Below the pieces are notes generated by a model. The model made no database searches and had not been told where the DNA came from. It saw only the letters and a program-made list of their open reading frames with translations. Positions 8,286 through 15,298 of a DNA stretch of 21,732 bases are shown here, one piece after another. Made by a program: the position numbers and the translations under genes. The stretch comes from an uncultured Lachnospiraceae bacterium (GTDB lineage: Bacteria > Bacillota > Clostridia > Lachnospirales > Lachnospiraceae), in NCBI GenBank assembly GCA_905235345.1, contig CAJOLO010000003.1, positions 1 through 21,732 on the forward strand. Direction: 5' to 3'. Positions within the stretch are counted from its first letter, which is position 1. Each line of letters starts with the position of its first letter.

Positions 8286-9414
8286 TCACTCCTCCGTACC
8301 GGCTCCCTTGCCAAGACTCAGCCACTTCAGATAAGCATTCATAAATGGTTCAATATTTCCGTCTAAAACTCCGCCAACATCACTTATCTCCAAACCTGTC
8401 CGTCTATCTTTTACCATAGTATATGGCTGCATTACATATGAGCGAATCTGCGAACCAAAACCATTCTCGGAAACTTCACCGCGGATATCATCAAGCCTCT
8501 CCTGATTCTCCTGCTGTTTCATCATATAAAGCTTTGCGGTCAGCATCTTCATCGCCTTATCTTTATTCTGATGCTGTGAACGCTCATTCTGACATTGCAC
8601 AACGATTCCTGTCGGTAAATGTGTGATTCGGATTGCAGATGAAGTCTTATTGATATGCTGTCCGCCTGCACCGCTGGCACGATAAGTATCAATTCTCAGG
8701 TCATCCTCATTGATATCCACAGTTATATTGTCATCAATATCAGGCATTACGTCACATGAAGAAAATGAAGTCTGACGCTTTCCCGCTGCATTATACGGCG
8801 ATATTCTTACTAATCTGTGTACACCGCTTTCGGACTTCAGATATCCATACGCATTCTCTCCATTAATCTGCATTGTTACAGACTTTACACCCGCCTCATC
8901 ACCTTCAAGATAATCAAGCATCTCTGTAGAAAAGCCCTTCTTTTCAGCCCATCTCGTGTACATACGAAGAAGCATTCCTGTCCAGTCACAACTCTCTGTC
9001 CCGCCGGCACCTGCATGAAGAGTAACAATCGCATTATCCTTGTCGAACTCTCCTGACAACAACGTCTGAATTCTCAAAGTCTCAAAATTCTCTTTAAATG
9101 AGTTAAAGGTCTCCTCAATCTCAGGCAGCAATGATATATCATTCTCTTCATCTGCCATCTCAATAAGAACGCCTATCTCCTCGAACTGATTCTCTACCTG
9201 TTCATATGCAGCCAATGTATCTTTAAGATTCTTAACTGTCTTCATGACCTCATTGGAACGCTCCACATCATTCCAAAAATCAGGAGCCTCCATATCAGCC
9301 TCTAACTCTGCCACCTTATCTTTCTTGATAGGGATGTCAAAGTGAATCCCTCACTTCCTGTAATGGACTTTCGTACGCTGCAAGCTCGTACTTAAATGTA
9401 TCTGTCTCGATCAC
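8286..9414 (-). CDS. prfB: Peptide chain release factor 2 (programmed +1 frameshift)
   Basis: RF2 recognises UAA and UGA stop codons and triggers peptide release. A GTG start at 9414 with GAGGTGA just upstream opens a 25-codon reading frame that ends at an in-frame TGA (9339-9337). The main frame continues one base later, giving 375 residues in total. The joined N-terminus (LQEVRDSL then DIPIKKDKVAELEADMEAPDFW) matches RF2. The GGQ hydrolysis motif (GAGGQH) falls at residues 250-252. The codon-recognition tripeptide is SPY at 205-207, where most RF2 proteins have SPF. It lies 61 bp downstream of secA and four bases upstream of cheW. Confidence 0.96.
9336..9351 (-). promoter_or_regulatory. RF2 programmed +1 frameshift site
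   Basis: Read on the minus strand: AGG GAT TCA CTT TGA C. The slippery CTT and weak TGAC stop context are the classic RF2 signal, with a Shine-Dalgarno-like AGGGA at the same distance as the AGGGGG of E. coli prfB. The TGA is codon 26, exactly as in E. coli. When RF2 is scarce, the ribosome pauses and shifts, making more RF2. Confidence 0.93.
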
Positions 9415-9475
9415 AGAATCACCTCTTTCCTATATACTACTGTATAGTAACTTAAACATTTCTAAAGAACAATCC

Positions 9476-12049
9476 TTATGCATTCTTTCCACAACACTGC
9501 TTATATTTAAGTCCCGATCCACAAGGACACGGATCATTCCTTCCAATCTTGGCAGTCTTTCTCTTAACAGGTCCCTTAGATACAGAATCATCCTTATTAG
9601 TACCTGTAACCTTGGCAACTTCTTCTCTCTCGACCTTCTGTTCAACTCTCACGTGAGTCATCATCTTAACCGTCTCCTGACGGATGCCCGCCGTCATCTC
9701 ATTGAACATATCATAACCGACGAACTTATACTCTACAAGTGGATCACGCTGACCTAAAGCCCGTAGTCCGATTCCCTGACGCAACTGGTCCATGTCATCT
9801 ATATGATCCATCCATTTATGGTCAATAACCTTAAGAAGAATAACTCTCTCTACCTCACGGATCTGCTCAATCTCAGGGAACTCCGTCTCCTTACCCTCAT
9901 ATAACTTGACAGCATCCTCCTTAATTCTCTGGGTAAGCTCCTTCTTTGTTATCTTCTTCAAATCCTCCTCAGACAGCTTGACCTTAGGAATTGGTATAAT
10001 ATCCAACAATTCCTGATTAAGCGTCTTCATATCCCACTCGGAAGGATCTAAATCTTCAAGTATATTACGGTCTATAACCTCTTCCACAGTTTCATTTATC
10101 ATATTGAAGATAACATCTCGCATGTTCTCACCATCAAGCACACGCCGACGCTCCTTATAAATAACCTCACGCTGCTCGTTCATTACCTGATCATAATCAA
10201 GCAAATTCTTACGAATACCAAAGTTATTATTCTCTATCTTCTTCTGTGCTTTCTCTATAAAGCCTGTTATCGTCTTATGCTGTATCTCCTCACCTTCAGG
10301 AATCTTGAGTGCTTCATACATCGCCATAACACGTTCCGATCCGAAAAGTCTCATAAGATCATCCTCAAGAGAAAGATAGAACTTTGACTGTCCCGGATCC
10401 CCCTGACGTCCTGATCGTCCACGCAACTGATTATCAATACGACGTGATTCATGACGTTCTGTACCAATGATACGAAGTCCACCTAATTCCTTAACCCCTT
10501 CACCAAGCTTGATATCTGTACCACGACCTGCCATATTGGTAGCTATCGTAACTGCATTCTTCTGACCTGCCTGAGCTACGATTTCAGCCTCCATTTCATG
10601 GAACTTGGCATTCAACACCTTATGAGGAATATTCTTCTTAGTAAGAAGCCTGCTTACCTCCTCCGAAGAATCAATGGTGATTGTACCGACCAGCACAGGT
10701 TGTCCTCTGTGGAAGCAGTCTGCAATGTCCTCAACTATGGCATTTAACTTCTCCTTCTTGGTACAGAATACTGAATCCTCCTCATCTATTCTGACAACGG
10801 GGAGATTAGTAGGAACTTCCACAACGTCCATTCCGTATATCTCTCTGAACTCTGTTTCCTCTGTAAGAGCAGTACCGGTCATACCAGCTTTCTTATCATA
10901 TTTATTAAAGAAGTTCTGGAATGTAATTGTAGCAAGAGTCTTGCTTTCACGCTTAACCTTAACATTCTCCTTCGCTTCAATGGCCTGATGAAGTCCGTCA
11001 GAAAAACGACGTCCCGGCATTATACGTCCGGTAAACTCATCAACAATAAGCACCTCATCATCTTTTACAATATAATCTTTATCCTTAAACATAAGATTGT
11101 GTGCACGAAGTGCCAGGATAATATTATGCTGAATCTCAAGATTATCCGGATCCGCAAGATTATCAATCTTAAAGAACGTTTCAACTGCCTTAACACCCTG
11201 GGCGGTAAGCATTACCTGCTTATCCTTTTCATTTACAAGGAAATCCCCATCCTCTTCAATATCAACACCCATTATGGCATCCATCTTTGAAAGTTCACCA
11301 TCACCTTCACCACGTTTCATACTTCTTGCCAGATAATCACACATGCGATATAGCTCTGTTGACTTTCCACTCTGACCGGATATGATAAGAGGCGTTCTTG
11401 CCTCGTCAATAAGAACAGAGTCAACCTCGTCCACTATAGCATAATGAAGGGAACGCTGAACCAGTTGTTCCTTATATATTGCCATATTATCTCTAAGATA
11501 ATCAAATCCCAACTCATTATTAGTCACATATGTAATATCACAGTTATATGCTTCACGACGTTCCTTCTTGTCTGAACTGTTAAGAATAACTCCAACCGTA
11601 AGTCCAAGGAATTCATGAATCTGTCCCATCCATTCCGCATCACGCTTTGCCAGATAGTCATTAACCGTAACAATATGAACTCCCTTTCCATCCAACGCAT
11701 TAAGATATGCAGGAAGTGTTGAAACCAAAGTCTTTCCTTCACCCGTACGCATCTCAGGAATTCTTCCCTGATGAAGAAGAATACCACCCATTAACTGAAC
11801 TTCATAATGCTTCATTCCAAGTACACGGCTTGATGCTTCTCTTACAACCGCATATGCTTCGACCAAAAGATCATCCAAAGTTTCTCCATCTTTCAGACGC
11901 TTCTTAAATTCATCAGTTTTAGTTTTAAGCTCATCATCGCTAAGCTTCTGCATAGGTTCATCAAGAGCTTCTATCTGCTCCACAAGCGGCATTATTCTCT
12001 TGATTTCTTTCTCGCTATGTGTTCCAAATACTTTCTCAAAAATACTCAT
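9476..12049 (-). CDS. secA: Preprotein translocase ATPase SecA
   Basis: SecA drives export of signal-peptide-bearing proteins through SecYEG. The 857-residue protein has the Walker A motif in MRTGEGKTLVS (from residue 100), the DEVDS Walker B/DEAD-like block near 208-212 followed by ARTPLIISG, and GRRFSDGLHQAIEAKE. TNMAGRGTDIKL and RGRSGRQGDPG form the second RecA domain. A C-terminal SEC-C zinc-binding tail has Cys at 841, 843, 852 and 853. Length is normal for Firmicutes, and only one secA is visible. The start at 12049 has GAGGAG upstream. The gene stands between hpf (with terminator) and prfB, the usual Firmicutes order hpf-secA-prfB. Confidence 0.98.
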   Translation of the reverse strand: MSIFEKVFGTHSEKEIKRIMPLVEQIEALDEPMQKLSDDELKTKTDEFKKRLKDGETLDDLLVEAYAVVREASSRVLGMKHYEVQLMGGILLHQGRIPEMRTGEGKTLVSTLPAYLNALDGKGVHIVTVNDYLAKRDAEWMGQIHEFLGLTVGVILNSSDKKERREAYNCDITYVTNNELGFDYLRDNMAIYKEQLVQRSLHYAIVDEVDSVLIDEARTPLIISGQSGKSTELYRMCDYLARSMKRGEGDGELSKMDAIMGVDIEEDGDFLVNEKDKQVMLTAQGVKAVETFFKIDNLADPDNLEIQHNIILALRAHNLMFKDKDYIVKDDEVLIVDEFTGRIMPGRRFSDGLHQAIEAKENVKVKRESKTLATITFQNFFNKYDKKAGMTGTALTEETEFREIYGMDVVEVPTNLPVVRIDEEDSVFCTKKEKLNAIVEDIADCFHRGQPVLVGTITIDSSEEVSRLLTKKNIPHKVLNAKFHEMEAEIVAQAGQKNAVTIATNMAGRGTDIKLGEGVKELGGLRIIGTERHESRRIDNQLRGRSGRQGDPGQSKFYLSLEDDLMRLFGSERVMAMYEALKIPEGEEIQHKTITGFIEKAQKKIENNNFGIRKNLLDYDQVMNEQREVIYKERRRVLDGENMRDVIFNMINETVEEVIDRNILEDLDPSEWDMKTLNQELLDIIPIPKVKLSEEDLKKITKKELTQRIKEDAVKLYEGKETEFPEIEQIREVERVILLKVIDHKWMDHIDDMDQLRQGIGLRALGQRDPLVEYKFVGYDMFNEMTAGIRQETVKMMTHVRVEQKVEREEVAKVTGTNKDDSVSKGPVKRKTAKIGRNDPCPCGSGLKYKQCCGKNA

Positions 12050-12103
12050 TTCAACGCTCCTCGTTATATCCTAATTATATCCAATGAATAATCATTCTGT
12101 GCT

Positions 12104-12132
12104 ATTCTATCATTATTCTAAAAAAAAGTAAA
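12104..12132 (-). promoter_or_regulatory. Putative secA promoter
   Basis: On the minus strand a -35 TTTACT (12127-12132) stands 17 bases from an extended -10 TGATAGAAT (TAGAAT at 12104-12109). It lies just past the hpf terminator and about 55 bases upstream of the secA start. The -35 is a moderate match only. Confidence 0.45.
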
Positions 12133-12140
12133 GTATCAAA

Positions 12141-12183
12141 GAAAAAGGGATATTAATTCCCATAACGAAGAATTAATATCCCT
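12141..12183 (-). terminator. Rho-independent terminator after hpf
   Basis: A perfect 14-bp stem (12146-12159 with 12170-12183) has a 10-base loop (12160-12169) and is followed on the minus strand by TTTTTCTTTG. It lies 24 bases beyond the hpf stop codon, and separates hpf from secA. Confidence 0.92.
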
Positions 12184-12207
12184 GTCACAATATTCTACAA
12201 TATTATA

Positions 12208-12735
12208 TCAGCACTCAGGTTCAATAAGTCCGTAGGTATTGCTCTTCCTCTTATATACCACATTAACCTCATCTGTCTCCGAATTACGGAATACAAAGAA
12301 ATTATGTCCGAGAAGATCCATCTGAATACATGCCTCTTCAGGATCCATTGGTTTAACCGCAAATCTCTTGGTACGAATAATGTTAATCTCATCATCATCA
12401 GGAATCTCATCCTCAATAAATGATTTCTGGAAAAAAGCAGCGCTTTGTGCCTGGTCAACAAGTTTCTTTTTATGTCTTGAAATCTGACGTTCAATAACCT
12501 CTGTCACAAGATCGATCGATACATACATATCATCGCTGACCTGCTCGGCACGTATAATATTCCCTTTTATAGGGATTGTAACTTCCATCTTCTGACGATC
12601 CTTCTCTACAGAAAATGTTACCTGAACCTCCGTATCTTCATTGAAATACTTCTCAAGCCTGTCAAGCTTCTCATAAACTGCTGAACGTAAACCATCTGTC
12701 ACTTCAATATTCTTACCACTTATAATATATTTCAT
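12208..12735 (-). CDS. hpf: Ribosome hibernation promoting factor, long form
   Basis: Long HPF binds the 30S subunit and dimerises 70S ribosomes into inactive 100S particles in stationary phase or stress. The 175-residue protein starts MKYIISGKNIEVTDGLRSAVYEKL, the ribosome-binding domain (about 1-100). After a linker comes the C-terminal dimerisation domain (about 118-175) with IIRTKRFAVKPMDPEEACIQMDLLGHNFFVF. This long form is typical of Firmicutes (YvyD-type). The ATG at 12735 is chosen because AAGGAG lies nine bases upstream; a TTG codon at 12744 is too close to that site. The gene has its own promoter and a strong terminator, so it is probably monocistronic. Confidence 0.96.
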   Translation of the reverse strand: MKYIISGKNIEVTDGLRSAVYEKLDRLEKYFNEDTEVQVTFSVEKDRQKMEVTIPIKGNIIRAEQVSDDMYVSIDLVTEVIERQISRHKKKLVDQAQSAAFFQKSFIEDEIPDDDEINIIRTKRFAVKPMDPEEACIQMDLLGHNFFVFRNSETDEVNVVYKRKSNTYGLIEPEC

Positions 12736-12844
12736 AGCTGTCAACTCCTTCTCGTCATATTACAGTCCGCCTTTCGCCCCATCTCCCACGAAGAGCTTGG
12801 TATCGCATCATTCTGCACTCTCCGTATCAGCTGACTATATGAAT

Positions 12845-12872
12845 ATTATACCATATCTTGTATTTTTTTCAA
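12845..12872 (-). promoter_or_regulatory. Probable hpf promoter
   Basis: On the minus strand a -35 TTGAAA (12867-12872), a 16-base spacer and a -10 TATAAT (12845-12850) preceded by TGG form a strong sigma-A type extended -10 promoter. Transcription would start near 12838, giving a leader of about 100 bases before hpf. Confidence 0.68.
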
Positions 12873-13079
12873 TGATATCTTGCAATTATTTGTAAATACC
12901 GAAAACAAAATTAACTTCAAATATAATCAGGCAAATTATCTGATATTTCAGCAAAATCCATTCACTTATTAGATAATTGATTTGTCAATCTTTTTCGTAC
13001 ATAAGTTATTTTTCATCAAATTAACCAAAACATACATTCTTGTTTTTTCATTTTTTTCGACTTTTTTCACTTTGTTTTT

Positions 13080-13225
13080 TGTGGATAATGTGGATAACTT
13101 TGTGTATAAGTCCGTTTTTCGTCATTTTTTTAAATTTCAAATTGTGTAAAACAGGATTTCATAATCACTTTACATAATATTATCCACTTCAAAAAGTAAA
13201 TTATGTGGATTATTTTTGTGCAAAA
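13080..13225. promoter_or_regulatory. Cluster of DnaA-box-like 9-mers
   Basis: Seven sites fit or nearly fit the DnaA box TTATNCACA/TTWTNCACA. Two are perfect and directly abut: TGTGGATAA at 13080-13088 and 13089-13097. TGTGTATAA at 13101-13109, TGTGTAAAA at 13143-13151 and TGTGCAAAA at 13217-13225 fit the relaxed consensus. TTATCCACT (13180-13188, opposite orientation) and TGTGGATTA (13204-13212) have one mismatch each. Six share one orientation. DnaA boxes cluster at origins and at titration/control sites. With no dnaA gene and no strand switch here, I favour a non-origin DnaA-binding cluster. Binding itself is inferred. Confidence 0.7.
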
Positions 13226-13361
13226 CAACTATTTTCATATTAATTTATAAATATTAATATTAAGATAATTCTTCTTCATAGCACGAATTGTAAAATCAAT
13301 TCTCTTTTGATATAAAACATTTCAGCAAAATTTCTGTTTTAAGCATCACTATAACAAAAAT

Positions 13362-13380
13362 TGTCACAAGCCTTGTGTCA
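13362..13380. other. Imperfect 19-bp palindrome
   Basis: TGTCACAAGCCTTGTGTCA is symmetric except at its centre and one position in each arm. On the minus strand it is followed closely by ACAATTTTTG, so a short 5-bp hairpin with a T-run could act as a backup terminator for the NlpC/P60 gene. It could also be a protein-binding site. Confidence 0.35.
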
Positions 13381-13401
13381 TCCTTAAAACGCTTAACAAA
13401 C

Positions 13402-13440
13402 TAAAATAGGACTCTCCGTTTCTAAATCGGAAAGTCCTAT
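13402..13440 (-). terminator. Rho-independent terminator after the NlpC/P60 gene
   Basis: The stem pairs 13406-13418 with 13428-13440 (12 of 13 positions, one C-A mismatch) around a 9-base loop. On the minus strand it continues with TTTTAGTTTGTT. It lies 23 bases beyond the stop codon. Confidence 0.88.
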
Positions 13441-13463
13441 ACAATTCATTATACGACAATTCA

Positions 13464-14567
13464 TCAATCCCATATAACTCTAGCTGCACCGCATGGAGTA
13501 CGATATCCAACGCCGGAAATTATAATACCTGTTGTAGAACTACTGGCATGAACAACCTGCCCACCGCCAATATACATAGTAACATGCCCTACTCCGCCGC
13601 TCTTGTCCTTATAAAACAATAAGTCACCCGGCTGAATAGAATCGAGACTCACACTGGTAAGTCCTGCCATCTGCTGTGCTGCTGTTCTTGGAAGACCATA
13701 TCCAAAATGAGCATATACACTCATGGTAAACCCTGAACAATCTGTTCCATTTGTCAAACTTGTGCCGCCATATACATAAGGATTACCTACAAACTGAAGT
13801 GCATAATTGACAACCTCCTGTCTTTTTGAGCTTGTCATCTCTGCCAGTCTTGCAGCCTCAGCCTCCTGTTCCTGCTTTCTTATCTCCTCCTCTTCTGCAA
13901 CTGACAGTGCATGAGAAAATCCATAGGAAACATCCACATAATCCGCTGAAACATATCCCTCTATATCCGAGTCGACCTTAATATGTACCCATTCATCCAC
14001 ATCGCCTTCATGTGGCACAACCTCATACGACTCGCCTTCTCCTACCATTGTAAGACAATCCGCACTCTCATCCTGTCCGGCACGCACATATAATGTCTCT
14101 GTATTAATTACCGCCTTCTTCGGACATGTTTCCTCTGCATATGCTCCTGCCGTATCTCCAAAAAGCAGGAAGTCATTGCGCACATAACCAACTGTAATTC
14201 CCGACTCAATCTTTGTCCACGTCTCACCCTTATCCACAACCAAAGCAATACCATGTACCGGAAGACTTCCCACACGCTCTGATTCTTCGTCAGGTTCCTC
14301 TCTCACATTAACCGCCTCGTCAACATAAGCAAGACATTTTCCTTCAAATTCAGGATATCTGCAGGTAGATTCTTCTTCCTCCTCTGCAACTATATCTTCT
14401 TCTTTAACTTCTTTTATATTGAGACTCTGTACATACTGATCAAGCGCATATGTAATACTTACCGTTGTCTCATCCAACACATCCGCTTTACTGCTTGCAG
14501 TAGGTACAACAGATCCCATTGCCGCAACCGACAAAAAAGCTGCTCCCAAAAGTGCTTTCTTATTCAC
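13464..14567 (-). CDS. Secreted SH3b-SH3b-NlpC/P60 peptidoglycan endopeptidase
   Basis: A probable cell-wall hydrolase that cleaves peptide stems of peptidoglycan outside the cell. From the GTG start it has 367 residues. A signal peptide spans about 1-29 (NKK, then ALLGAAFLSVAAMGSVV). An acidic linker follows, then two bacterial SH3 domains (about 79-134 and 151-212), a short Glu-rich helix (about 221-249) and a C-terminal NlpC/P60 domain. The catalytic Cys277 lies in TDCSGF, His328 in VGHVTMYIG and His340 in VVHAS. I chose the GTG at 14567 because AAGGAG lies seven bases upstream; an in-frame ATG at 14585 overlaps that site and adds six residues. It is monocistronic, with a perfect promoter and a terminator. 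The SH3 domains probably bind wall polymer. Confidence 0.93.
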   Translation of the reverse strand: MNKKALLGAAFLSVAAMGSVVPTASSKADVLDETTVSITYALDQYVQSLNIKEVKEEDIVAEEEEESTCRYPEFEGKCLAYVDEAVNVREEPDEESERVGSLPVHGIALVVDKGETWTKIESGITVGYVRNDFLLFGDTAGAYAEETCPKKAVINTETLYVRAGQDESADCLTMVGEGESYEVVPHEGDVDEWVHIKVDSDIEGYVSADYVDVSYGFSHALSVAEEEEIRKQEQEAEAARLAEMTSSKRQEVVNYALQFVGNPYVYGGTSLTNGTDCSGFTMSVYAHFGYGLPRTAAQQMAGLTSVSLDSIQPGDLLFYKDKSGGVGHVTMYIGGGQVVHASSSTTGIIISGVGYRTPCGAARVIWD

Positions 14568-14724
14568 AACATTGCTCCTTTCCATCCGGCTTTCTTATAA
14601 TCAGAGTCCACTTCTAAGTTATATTCAGCCACAAATAATCCCAAAAAACAAATTGTAAAGAATATTCAACCTTATTCCAATATTCATTAAACCATTATAA
14701 TTACTTATCATGCTGTAATAGTGA

Positions 14725-14753
14725 ATTATATCAAAGTACAAAAAGGTTGTCAA
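14725..14753 (-). promoter_or_regulatory. Consensus sigma-A promoter of the NlpC/P60 gene
   Basis: On the minus strand TTGACA (14748-14753), a 17-base spacer and TATAAT (14725-14730) match the vegetative consensus at all 12 positions. Transcription would start near 14718 and leave a leader of about 150 bases before the GTG start. Confidence 0.85.
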
Positions 14754-14762
14754 CGCACCTGT

Positions 14763-14795
14763 AAAAAAACACATCCGAATAACTCCGAATGTGTT
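14763..14795 (-). terminator. Rho-independent terminator after the yjfB-like gene
   Basis: AACACAT pairs with ATGTGTT (14768-14774 with 14789-14795), with two more G-C pairs inside after one mismatch. On the minus strand seven T follow (14769-14763). It is about 114 bases beyond the yjfB-like stop and just upstream of the NlpC/P60 promoter. Confidence 0.75.
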
Positions 14796-14908
14796 CATAT
14801 AAGCTATATATCTTCGCAAAAATCACACGAAAACAATCAGACTATTCTCGTTTTCATGCAATCGGATAATATCAGAAGCATTCAGGTATTATCCATATAT
14901 CATATCTT

Positions 14909-15103
14909 CTATAATCGTATATCAATATTCTGACCGACCATCGGATTAACTGATCGTTCCAACATTCTGGTCAACGCATCTCCATTCATCTGATCCGCTT
15001 CCAATGCTTTGTCTAACAACGCTATGCCAATCTCTGAATTAATATTGGCATTCGATAATACATTCGTTGACATTGCCGACATTCCAATTCCCGTGACTTC
15101 CAT
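14909..15103 (-). CDS. YjfB-family small putative motility protein
   Basis: The 64-residue protein reads MEVTGIGMSAMSTNVLSNAN, then a helical stretch (GIALLDKALEADQMNGDALTRML), and ends with NPMVGQNIDIRL. This layout matches the YjfB family, small proteins of motile Firmicutes (annotated 'putative motility protein') with no known biochemistry; the C-terminal 'P-x-x-G-x-x-(I/L)-D-(I/V)' is the family signature. The start ATG at 15103 has AGGAAGTGATC upstream. It has its own sigma-A-like promoter and terminator, so it stands alone; I see no flagellar gene beside it. The promoter does not resemble a sigma-D/sigma-28 motility promoter. Confidence 0.8.
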   Translation of the reverse strand: MEVTGIGMSAMSTNVLSNANINSEIGIALLDKALEADQMNGDALTRMLERSVNPMVGQNIDIRL

Positions 15104-15191
15104 GACGTGATCACTTCCTTTTAATAAAGATTAACATATACTACCGTATTAAGATTCAATCTAATGCACATTATTTCTGCACTTTGAGATT

Positions 15192-15220
15192 ATTATACAC
15201 TCAAGCATCTATAAAATCAA
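15192..15220 (-). promoter_or_regulatory. Probable promoter of the yjfB-like gene
   Basis: On the minus strand TTGATT (15215-15220), a 17-base spacer and TATAAT (15192-15197) form a good sigma-A promoter, with a leader of about 80 bases before the ATG at 15103. Confidence 0.68.
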
Positions 15221-15298
15221 CAAAAATCCTTAATTTTATTTAATTTTTTTATTAAATAGTTACTATAGAGTGTATTGCATAATGAAGAACAACAATAA

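Larger units (their letters stand above)
12873..13405. other. Gene-free, AT-rich intergenic spacer between hpf and the NlpC/P60 gene
   Basis: This stretch of about 530 bp lies between the hpf promoter and the terminator of the NlpC/P60 gene. No reading frame with coding character is visible on either strand. It contains a T-rich tract at about 13040-13080 and a DnaA-box-like cluster at 13080-13225. A very AT-rich block follows (about 13228-13275, with repeated ATTAAT/ATATTAAT). A 13-bp direct repeat occurs at 12945-12957 and 13319-13331, and an imperfect palindrome at 13362-13380. Confidence 0.8.
14586..14908. other. Intergenic region: NlpC/P60 leader and yjfB 3' end
   Basis: The 323 bp hold the NlpC/P60 leader (about 150 bases, 14568-14718) and promoter. 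They also hold the terminator of the yjfB-like gene and an 8-bp inverted repeat (14864-14871 with 14887-14894, 15-base loop) between that stop codon and its terminator. I see no coding region; a 64-codon frame at 14625-14819 runs across promoter and terminator and has no ribosome binding site. Confidence 0.7.

Noticed and set aside
10988..11290. 100-codon reading frame on the plus strand inside secA
   Set aside because: It lies antisense within a highly conserved coding region, has no recognisable protein features and no ribosome binding site. The same applies to the other plus-strand frames in the window.
12873..13405. Spacer with DnaA boxes as the chromosomal oriC
   Set aside because: There is no dnaA, dnaN, rpmH or similar origin gene in the window, and genes on both sides run on the same strand, whereas strand bias usually switches at oriC. 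It is kept as a DnaA-box cluster only.
14568..14718. c-di-AMP (ydaO) riboswitch before the NlpC/P60 gene
   Set aside because: This riboswitch class often precedes wall hydrolases, so I looked for it. I could not find its conserved GGGUGAA-type and GGAACC-type blocks in the leader.
14625..14819. 64-codon hydrophobic reading frame on the minus strand
   Set aside because: It runs through a terminator hairpin and a perfect promoter, has no ribosome binding site, and would start upstream of the transcription start.
14864..14894. 8-bp inverted repeat as the yjfB-like terminator
   Set aside because: It has no T-run on the minus strand and a 15-base loop. The hairpin at 14768-14795 with seven T is the better terminator.
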